Assembly (NCBI GenBank): GCA_963725175.1
Contig: CAVRXH010000006.1
Span: 3,596,001-3,660,000, forward strand
Direction of reading: 5' to 3'
Source: DASUBV01 sp963725175
Lineage (GTDB): Bacteria; Actinomycetota; Actinomycetes; Streptosporangiales; Streptosporangiaceae
Length of the DNA: 64,000 bases
Positions 56,378 through 64,000 of this stretch are shown piece by piece (positions within the stretch are counted from its first letter, which is position 1; each line of letters opens with the position of its first letter). The position numbers and the translations under genes were made by a program. The notes under the pieces were generated by a model. That model saw only the letters and a list, made by a program, of their open reading frames with translations, was not told where the DNA came from and searched no databases.

Positions 56378-58569
56378 TCAGCCCGCTTCGCGGCGGCCGG
56401 CTGGTCCCAGGTGGCGGCTGAGGATATGCGCTGTGGTGTTCAGCGCGTCAACCAGGCTGTCCGTGGCGGTGACCAGGGCGTCCTGGTCGTCTGCCCCGGT
56501 GCCGAGGCCGGACTGGATCTCCCGCAGCGGCGGCAGCGGTCCCGGCGGGCCGAGCCGCCGCAGCGACTCGGCGAGCTGGCCGACGGCTTGCCGGACCGCG
56601 TCGGCCAGCCGGCCGAGCTGCGCCGGGTCCGGCTTGATCGCGCCGCCGCGACCCTGGTCGGCCTGGTGCTGTGCGGCCGCGGCCTCCAGGGCGAGCGAGG
56701 CCAGCGCGAGCCGGTGCCCGGAGGAGACCAGCGCCTGCGCCAGCTCCCGGCTGACCGGCGGCGGTCCGGCTCGTCGGCCAGCCGGTCGGCGGAGGCCTCG
56801 GCGTCGGCCCTGGCCCGGCGGGCCGCCAGCTTCCGGCCGCGGCTTTCCCTGACCGCGTCGGTGCCCGGCAGCCCGTAGCCGTCCAGCAGTCCGCCGGCGT
56901 ACCGGCCCTGGGCCAGGAAGAGGCGGCCGAACTTCTCGCTGGCCGAGGTGCGTTCCCAGGTCGGCCACAGCAGGTAGGCCAGCAGGGCGAGGGCCGCGCC
57001 GATGCAGGTGCCCGATCAGCCGGTCCAGCGCCGTCTGGTCGGCGGGCAGGCCGAGCAGGGCGAGCAGCACCACGACGAAGTCGGTCAGGAAGATGGCGAA
57101 GAACAGGTAGTTGACGGTCAGCACGGCGTAGGCGACCAGCAGCGATACGCCGAGCCCGGCCAGCAGCGCCCAGTCGCCGAAGTGGCCGAGCAGCACGGTG
57201 GCGATGCCCAGCCCGGCGCCGACGATCGTGCCGCGCCGCCCGCTGGAGCCCGCGGTACAGCGTCGAGCCGTAGTCGGGGCGCAGCACGATCAGCACCGTC
57301 AGGGCTGACCCAGTAACCGTGCGGCAGCGCCGGCCGCCTGCGCGATGACCTCGGCCAGGCCGGTTACCACGGCCAGCCGGATCGCGTGCCGGCCCGTCTC
57401 CGACGACGTGCCGAGGCTGGCGCGGAGGGTGACCAGCAGGTCGCGGGCGGGCAGCCGGGCCGGCGGCCGCGCCGGGACCGCCCCGGCCCGCCCGGCCCGG
57501 CCTGGCTCGGCGTCGTTCAGCCGCTCAGCGATCCGCACGGCGCCGCGGAGCTGGCCCTCCAGCGCCTCGCCGGCCCAGGTCCATGAGTGCCCGGTGGCAC
57601 TGGGGTCGGCCCGCAACTGCCGGCGGGCCTGCTCCAGGTGCGCCGCGCGGGCGCCCGGCCGATCGGACAGCGCCCTGGCGATCTCGCCCAGGGCGCCGGC
57701 GGCGCTGGTCAGCAGTTCCCGGCGGCGCGGGCCGGCCGTGTCCTGGCCGCCCAGCGCGGTCAGCGTGGTGCGGATCCGCTCGGCCTCCTCCATCCGGTCG
57801 ATCAGGTGGCGCCGGGCGGCGTCGCGCATCAGCGGGTTGGGATCGCGCAGCACGGTGCTGCCCGGCAGCGCGTCCGGTGGCGGCGGCCCGGCCTGGCCCG
57901 CAGGCGAGCTGCGCCGCGTAGTCGCTCAGCGGCGCGTAGGACTCCGCCATCGCGGCACGCTCGGCGCTGCCTCGGCTGACCGCCCAGGACGAGACGACCA
58001 GCGCGCCCTGCCACAGGCCGCCGGCCAGCACCAGGCCGGCCCGGATCGCGGCCTGGCCCGGCGGCAGCGGGATGGCGCTGGCGATCAGCAGGGCCACCGG
58101 CCACTGCAGCGAGACGACGATGGCCGCCGGGCCGAGTACCGCGCACACCCCGGCCAGGTAAGCCCAGGCCATCACCGCGGGCACCAGCGCCCACGGATGC
58201 GCCCGCCGCGGCCGCGGCGCCGACGAAGGTGGACACCGCCATCCCGGCGGCCGCCAGCGCGACCAGCACGACCCGGCTGCGGGTGACGCCCTGGAACGAA
58301 ACCAGGCCGGCGGGCAGCGGCGCCGAGCGCGGCGAAGGTGCCGTACTCGACGTGCCCGGTCGCGATGCCGATGACCAGCGGCGTCAGCACGCCGAAGGCG
58401 GCCCGCGCCGCCCGGCCCGGGGTGACGTTCCGCCAGCGGAACTGGCCGAGGTCCAGCCAGCCGCCGTGGCTGACCTCAGCGGCCAGGAACTCCTGGCTGG
58501 CCCGCAGCTCGCCCAGGTACCGTCGCCAGCCCGCGCCGGCCAGGCGGCCAGGGCCGGCGGCAGCGTCAC
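56378..58569 (-). CDS. FUSC-family membrane transporter, heavily frameshifted
   Basis: The pieces reconstruct one gene of about 730 codons: RYLGELRASQEFLAAEVSHG, AFGVLTPLVIGIATGHVEYG (helix 1-2), AVMAWAYLAGVCAVLGPAAI, a soluble middle MRDAARRHLIDRMEEAERIR, then VLIVLRPDYGSTLYRG, WALLAGLGVSLLVAYAVLTV and a helical C-terminus. About eight +1 shifts are needed. FUSC proteins have two membrane halves and export aromatic or related compounds. GTG at 58569 is my choice of start; it lies 19 bp after the malic enzyme stop. Confidence 0.65.
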
Positions 58570-58590
58570 GGCGGATGCCTGCGAGCCCGG

Positions 58591-60324
58591 TCAGGCCGGC
58601 CGCACGGGCCGGTAGACGGGCTGCCACATCAGCCGGGTGACCTGCGCGGCGACGTCGTCGTCCAGCTCGGCCGTGGCCACGCCCGTCGGCGGCGGCCGCC
58701 CGCGCCACCGCGGTACCGACCGCCAGCGAGGTCTCCCGCAGCGTCTCCACCTCGGGGCAGCAGCGGGGCACCGGGGGTGCACGGTGTCCACCAGGCCGGC
58801 CACCGCGTGCGCGGCGGCGGTCAGCATGCCGTCGGTCACCCGGGTGGCCCGGGACGCGATGACACCCGAGCCCGAGGCCGGGGAAGACCAGCGCGTTGTT
58901 GGCCTGGCCGATGACGTACCGGGTGCCGTCGTAGTCCACCGGCCGGAACGGGCTGCCCGCGGCGACCAGGGCCCGGCCGCCGGTCCACTCGATCAGGTCG
59001 GCGGGGCGGGCCTCGGCCAGGCTGGTCGGGTTGGACATCGGCATGATCACCGGGCGGTCGGCGTGCGCGGCCATCTCCGCTGACGATCTCCTCGGTGAAC
59101 GAGCCGCCCTGGCCCGAGGTGCCGATCAGGATCGTCGGGCGCACCCGGCGGACCACCTCGGCCAGGCCGATGCCGCCCAGCCTGGGTCGCCCACGCCGGG
59201 GTCGCGCTGCCAGCCGGACACCTCCGCCGGCCGGGCGCGCGTACCGGCGCTGCTGCTCGCTGAGCCCGTGGTCGCCCTCGACGTAGCAGGCCGTACCGGT
59301 CCACCGCCCAGATCCGGGCCAGCGGCCTGCTCGATGCCGCAGCCCGCTGCCGACCAGCGCGGCGGTGAGCTGGTCGGCGATGCCGACCCCCGCGGTGCCG
59401 GCCCCGAAGATCACGATGCGGTGCTCGGCGAGCTTGATCCCGGTGGCCCGGACCGCGGCCAGCACGGCGGCCAGGTTGACCGCGCCGGTGCCCTGGATGT
59501 CGTCGTTGAAGGTCAGCATGCTGCCCTGCGGTAGCGCTCCAGCAGCCGCCGGGCGTTGCTCACCCCGATGTCCTCCCAGTGCAGCAGCGCCTGGGGGAAC
59601 AGTCCTGCGCACCGTCGCTGACGAACGCGTCGATGGAACTCGTCGTACGCCGCCACCGGCACCCGCGGGTGGCGGTTGCCGATGTACAGCGGGTCATCAA
59701 GCAGGCTCTGCCGGTCGGTGCCGACGTCCAGCATGACCGGGATGACCCGGTTCGGGTCGATGCCGCCGGCCGCGGTGTAGACGACCAGCTTGCCGACCGC
59801 GATGTGGATGCCGCCGACGCCCCAGTCGCCGATCCCGAGGATGGCGCCCGGCGTCGGTGGCGACGATCAGGTCCACCTCGTCGGGACCCAGGCCCGGCCG
59901 CGCGCAGCGACGTCTCGATCAGCTCCGGGCGGTCGACCGACAGGTAGACGCCCCTGGGCCGCCGGTACTCGTGGCTGTAGTTCTCGATGGCCTGGCCGAC
60001 CGTCGGGGTGTAGACGATCGGCAGCATCTCGCTGAGATGGCTGGCCAGCAGCCGGTAGAACAGCACTTCGTTCCGGTCGTGCACCTCGGTCAGCAGGACG
60101 TTCCTGGCCAGGTCGGTGGTCTGCCGCAGGTACTGCGCGTAGACCCTGGACTCCTGCTCCTCCAGGGTCATGTGGCCAGCCGGGATCAGCCCGGTGACGG
60201 CCAGGCCGGCGCGCTCGGCATCGCTGAACGCCGTGCCCTTGTTGATCCGGGGATCGGCGAGCACCTGGCGGCGGCGCAGAGTCGTCCGCCAGGACCCGTC
60301 GCTGTCCTCCCACACGGTCGCCAT
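58591..60324 (-). CDS. NAD-dependent malic enzyme, frameshifted
   Basis: The frame changes several times (about 59880, 59560, 59300, 59080, 58860). Recognisable parts in order: GTAFSDAERAGLAVTGLIPA, EVLFYRLLASHLSEMLPIVY, IVATDAEGAILGIGDWGVGG, LTFNDDIQGTGAVNLAAVLA (NAD-binding neighbourhood) and SNPTSLAEARPADLIEWTGG. Converts malate to pyruvate with CO2 release. Length after repair about 570 codons, normal for the long form. Confidence 0.8.
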
Positions 60325-60427
60325 GGTGAGCCCTTCTGGCCGTGCCCGCCGCCCGCGTGACGGCGGCAGGTGTCGCAGCTATTTTCCACCTGACCCAGTG
60401 CCTGACGGGACAGGGGACAATCGCGGG

Positions 60428-60979
60428 GTGACAGTGAAGCACGCGACGGCGAGCACGTACGTATTCGGGCGACTGCCAGGCGGCTGGCGGATCGGGCTGA
60501 TCACCCATCCGCTGTTCGGGGTGGCCACCATCCCCGGCGGCCATGTCGAGGAACACGAGTCGCCCCCCGAGGCCGCGCGGCGCGAGGTCGCCGAGGAGAC
60601 CGGCCTGGCGGTCCGGTTCATCCCGGCGCCGGCCGAGCCGCTGCCCGCCGGGCTTGCGGATGTCAGGAAGCGGGTGGCGCCGCCCTGGTGGATCCTGGAG
60701 CAGCCGGTCGATTCCGACAATCACCTGCGGGCACCGCACCTGCACGTGGACCACCTGTACGTCGCGGTGGCCGACAGCGTCGAGCCGGCCGCCACTCCGG
60801 CGCATCCGTTCGCCTGGCACCACCCCGGCGAGCTGGACGCGCTGCCGATGTTCCCCGACACCAGGCTGCTGGCCATCGCGCTGGCCGGCCGGATCGGCGA
60901 GCTGGCCGGCGCAGGCCCGGCGCGGGCCTGGCGGACTAGCTGTCGCCGCCGGGGCGGGCCTCGTCCCACAGCGCCCTGA
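60428..60979 (+). CDS. NUDIX hydrolase
   Basis: 183 residues from GTG. The Nudix box GGHVEEHESPPEAARREVAE followed by ETGL is intact. A longer in-frame start exists upstream but would overlap the malic enzyme gene antisense. The 3' end overlaps the end of the ligase gene by 44 bases, tail to tail; the last 25 residues are Arg-rich and may be an artefact. Confidence 0.85.
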   Translation: MTVKHATASTYVFGRLPGGWRIGLITHPLFGVATIPGGHVEEHESPPEAARREVAEETGLAVRFIPAPAEPLPAGLADVRKRVAPPWWILEQPVDSDNHLRAPHLHVDHLYVAVADSVEPAATPAHPFAWHHPGELDALPMFPDTRLLAIALAGRIGELAGAGPARAWRTSCRRRGGPRPTAP

Positions 60980-62640
60980 CCGCGTCAATGGTGTCCGCCT
61001 CCGCGGCGGTCTTGTCCTCGCGGTAGCGCAGCACCCGGGCGAATCTCAGCGTGACACCGCCGGGGTAACGGCTGCTGGCCTGCACGCCGTCGAACGCGAT
61101 CTCCACGACCAGCTCCGGGCGGACCCGGACCACGCCGTGCGGCCTGGCGGGCTCGCCGGGCGGGCGGGGCGGGTCGGCCAGCTCAAGCAGCCGGGCGGTC
61201 TGCCAGGTCAGCAGCGCGTCGGTCAGTCCCTTGAAGGTCTTGCCGAGCATGACCATGCCGCCGGCCTGGGCGTCCCTTGCGCCCAGGTGCAGGTTGGACA
61301 GCCAGCCCTGGCGGCGCCCGTGGCCCCACTCGGCGGCGAGCACCACCAGGTCCAGGGTGTGCCGCGGCTTGACCTTGATCCAGTCGCCGCCGCGTCGGCC
61401 CGCGCCGTAGGGCGCGGTCAGGGACTTGACGACGACTCCCTCGTGGCCCAGCCCGACGACCTCGGCGAAGTATCCGGCCGCCTGGAGCCGGGTCCGCGGT
61501 CACCAGGCGCGGGATGACCAGGTCCGGCGGGGCGATGGCGGCCAGCCTGCGCTGGCGTTCGCTGGCCGGCGCATCGAGGAGGCTGATCCCGTCGGCGTGC
61601 AGCAGGTCGAAGAAGAACGGGGTCAGCGGCGTCTGCTCGCGCAGCCGCGCCACGTCGCCCTGGCTGGCCACCCGGGCGGAGGTGACCTGGAAAGGCTGCG
61701 GCCGCCCGTCCGGCCGCAGTGCCACCGCCTCGCCGTCCAGCACGGCCGAGCTGACCGCCAGTTCCCGCGCCGCGGCGACGATCTCCGGCACCCGGCCGGT
61801 GATCTCGTCCAGGGTCCTGGTGAAGACGGCGACATCGTTCCCTGACCGGTGCACCTGGATCCGGATGCCGTCGATCTTCCATTCCAGGGCGGCCGGCGTT
61901 ATCCGGTCAAGGGCCGCCGCGACGGTGGGGGCCGCGGCCGCCAGCATCGGCAGGACGGGGCGGCCGACCTGGAGCGTGACGGCGGCGAGCGCCGCGCCTG
62001 CCGCGTCCGGCCCGGCCGCGCTCAGCGCCGCGACGGCGGCCGCGGCCAGTGAGCCGCCCACCTGCGCCGCGCGCCGGACCACGACGGCCTTGACCCCGGC
62101 CGCCGAGGCGACCGCCTCCGTCATGACCCCGGCCAGCGCGCCCTGGCGCAGGTCACCGGCGATCAGCCGGACCAGGAACTCCCGTTCCGCCTCGGTCGCC
62201 TCGTCCAGGAGCGTGCGGATCAGCTGCCGCCGCTCGGCCTGGGAGCCGGGACCCGCCAGCACCCCGACGGCACCCAGCGCCGCGTCCGCCCCGGCCAGCG
62301 TCAGCGACGGCTGCCGGGGGGCGGCAGCGAGCTGGCTGGCCACCCGCTCGCCGGCCGCCTGGCCTGGCGGCGTGCCAAGCAGGTCCATGATCGCGGCGTA
62401 CCCGACGCCGATCTGGCGCTGCGTCAGCTCGCCGGACAAGAACGCGACGGCAACGGGAATCTCGCCCGGCGGGACCTCGCGGAGCAGCCCGGCAATCGCG
62501 GCGACCTTGGCCAGCCGTCCGGGCGAGCCGGCCACGGCCGCCGAGGTTCGCACTACCTGGTCCAGCAGCATGCTGCGATTGTCTCCGACGAGCGCAGCGG
62601 GCGCGTGTTGCCCCCCGGGGCCGCTGACCAGGGCGGTCAT
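60936..62640 (-). CDS. ATP-dependent DNA ligase, frameshifted
   Basis: About 568 codons with one extra base near 61500. The N-terminal helical domain (LLREVPPGEIPVAVAFLSGE) is followed by the adenylation motif LEWKIDGIRIQVHR with the nucleophile Lys, AVLDGEAVALRPDGRPQPFQ, then HEGVVVKSLTAPYGAG, DWIKVKPRHTLDLVVLAAEW and a C-terminal OB domain. This is the actinobacterial LigB type, distinct from the essential NAD ligase and from LigD. A structured element lies immediately upstream. Confidence 0.83.
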
Positions 62641-62643
62641 CTA

Positions 62644-62712
62644 GTTAACCAGGACCAGGCGGGCCGATGGGCGGTTATGACTACTTGACCGCCGTATCGG
62701 TCAGAGGTTAAC
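62644..62712. promoter_or_regulatory. Nested dyad upstream of the DNA ligase
   Basis: Three paired arms are nested: GTTAACC (62644) with GGTTAAC (62706); GGCCGAT (62662) with ATCGGTC (62696, one G-T pair); and GGCGGT (62670) with ACCGCC (62688), closing a 12-base loop. It starts 4 bp before the ligase ATG. It could be an operator or an mRNA hairpin controlling the ligase. Confidence 0.5.
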
Positions 62713-62853
62713 TTCGCCAGATCGGGCACCTGTCGTGCAGAGTGCTACATGCACCATGCACGACAGGCGGGCTGCGGTCGCGGCGGCGGGGGGCGGGATG
62801 GCCGGAGATCAGTGGCGGGCCGGGGCAGGACCAGGCGGCCCGGCGAGCGTTAG

Positions 62854-63315
62854 GTGCGCAAGATGCTAGCCGCGCGGGATGGCGAAGACCGGGATGGCGA
62901 AGACAGGGACGAGCCTGCCCGGCGGCCGGGCCGGTGGCGTGGCTGGCGGCGCAGCCGCCCGTTCGCGGGCGCGCTCCTGGCCATCTGCGGCGGGGCTGAG
63001 ATCGCGGCGGTGCGGCTGTCCCTGCCGATGCGCAGCCCGCACACGATCGTGCCAGGCCTGCTGATAGCCGGGGCGATGGTGATCTGCGGTGTGCTGCTGC
63101 TGGCCTACCCGGTCCAGCGCTCCGGCTACGCCACGGTGGTCATCCTGCTGGCCGTGGCCGCCCTGTCCACGGCGCACCTCGGTGGCTACCTGGCCGGCGC
63201 CCTGCTCGGCGCGGGCGGCGGGGCCGTGGCGTTCGCCTGGGTGCCGGCGATAGCGGTTCGGCCCCGTGCCGACAGTGATGAACGGGCCGAGCGGCCGGGG
63301 ACGCGGCAGGACTGA
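62854..63315 (+). CDS. DUF6114 membrane protein
   Basis: 153 residues from GTG. A charged N-terminus with a repeated GEDRD, then RPFAGALLAICGGAEIAAVR and three more membrane helices (LLIAGAMVICGVLLLAYPV, VVILLAVAALSTAHLGGYLA, LLGAGGGAVAFAW). The pattern fits DUF6114. Function unknown. Confidence 0.7.
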   Translation: MRKMLAARDGEDRDGEDRDEPARRPGRWRGWRRSRPFAGALLAICGGAEIAAVRLSLPMRSPHTIVPGLLIAGAMVICGVLLLAYPVQRSGYATVVILLAVAALSTAHLGGYLAGALLGAGGGAVAFAWVPAIAVRPRADSDERAERPGTRQD

Positions 63316-63333
63316 CTCACGCGGCAGGACTGA

Positions 63334-64000
63334 CTACAGCCAGCCCTTGCGCTGCGCGATCTGCACCGCCTCGGCGCGGTTGCGTGCCCGTAGCTTGTGC
63401 ATGGCGGCGGACAGGTGATTGCGGACCGTGCCCGGCGACAGGTGCAGTCTCGCGGCGATCTCGGCGATCGAGTCGTATCCGGCCGCCGCGCTCAGGACGT
63501 CGGTCTCACGGCTGGTCAGCGGGCTGTCCCCCTCGGCAAGCGTGGCGGCGGCCAGGGCCGGGTCCACCACTCGCTCGCCCGCGACCACTCGCCGGATCGC
63601 CTCCGCGAGCTGCGCGGCCGGGGCGTCCTTGAGCAGGAAGCCGCTGGCGCCCGCCGCCATCGCCGCCCGCAGGTAGCCCGGCCGGCCGAACGTCGTCACG
63701 ATCACCACCTGGCCGCCGAAGCCGTCATCGCGCAGCTGGCCGGGCCACCTCGATGCCGCTGCGGCCCGGCATCTCGATGTCCAGCACCACGACGTCCGGC
63801 TCGTGCTTACGGGCCATCGCGAGCGCCTCGTCGCCGGTCGCGGCCTGCGCGACGACCCGGATGTCCGGCTCGAGCTCCAGCAGCGCCACCAGGGCCTGCC
63901 TGACCATCGCCTGATCCTCGGCGATCATGATCTGGATCGCCGCCCGCTGCCCAGCCGCGCCCGCCCGCTGCCCGGCCCCGCCCGCTGGCTCCCCGGTCAT
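63334..64000 (-). CDS. NarL/DesR-like response regulator, frameshifted, at window edge
   Basis: About 222 codons with one extra base near 63735. Receiver domain: IMIAEDQAMVRQALVALLEL, phospho-Asp in VVVLDIEMPGRSG, then VIVTTFGRPGYLRAAMAAGA. LuxR-type HTH: LTSRETDVLSAAAGYDSIAE, then RLHLSPGTVRNHLSAAMHKL. The domain order and wording match DesR-type regulators, which answer to DesK-like membrane kinases. The 5' end is at the window edge; a kinase gene may lie just beyond. Confidence 0.82.

Overview
The window is high-GC DNA with GTG/TTG starts, dense ATGA/GTGA stop-start overlaps and families typical of actinomycetes (DUF2637, DUF4913, DUF6114, F420-type LLM oxidoreductase, a MurJ with a long hydrophilic N-terminus, a DesR-like regulator). 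It is most likely a chromosomal contig from a filamentous actinomycete (Streptosporangiales/Frankiales-like). Many genes are broken by single-base frameshifts, and nearly all are repaired by removing one base, so most look like assembly insertions and not biological decay.

Layout. 1-19.3 kb is an integrative, conjugative or mobilizable element. It carries a MobF relaxase-helicase (96-4485) with cargo genes, and a coupled minus-strand operon running excisionase, tyrosine integrase, DUF2637 membrane protein, VirD4/TraG-like coupling ATPase and DUF4913 protein (18106 down to 13206). A GntR regulator is divergent. No secretion-channel genes are visible, so the element may be mobilizable only. Inside it sit a PD-(D/E)xK nuclease, a PIN protein, a membrane-anchored STAND-TPR protein, an IS701-like transposase scar and a tRNA-like sequence.

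19.5-38.8 kb is a conflict and specialised-metabolism block: an XRE/peptide-deformylase fusion with a PfkB kinase; a CHAT protease-STAND-TPR protein coupled to a small EACC1-like partner; a five-gene coupled operon (PurM-like, MazG/HisE-like, HisG-like, unknown, LLM oxidoreductase) preceded by three 17-bp iterons; a DUF433/DUF5615 toxin-antitoxin pair; an OLD-like ATPase-TOPRIM gene lying between the toxin gene and a decayed copy of its 3' end; and an Avs-like STAND NTPase with an Mrr-like N-terminus. At 38718-38759 the 3' half of a tRNA-Ala(UGC) gene marks a probable attachment-site boundary of the island. Just beyond it are a PIN/HTH toxin-antitoxin pair and a truncated uridine kinase.

40-64 kb looks like ordinary chromosome: methyltransferases, murJ, GNAT, a P450 with a divergent TetR and a palindromic operator, TerC, APH-like kinase, sulfotransferase, a second UMP kinase, a class A beta-lactamase-like hydrolase, RDD and DUF2752 membrane proteins, a GH18 chitinase-like protein, a FUSC transporter, NAD-malic enzyme, NUDIX, an ATP-dependent DNA ligase, DUF6114 and a DesR-like response regulator.

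The most novel-looking parts are the PurM/HisE-like/HisG/LLM operon with its iterons, the XRE-deformylase fusion, and the concentration of three STAND NTPases plus an OLD-like nuclease in one tRNA-bounded island.
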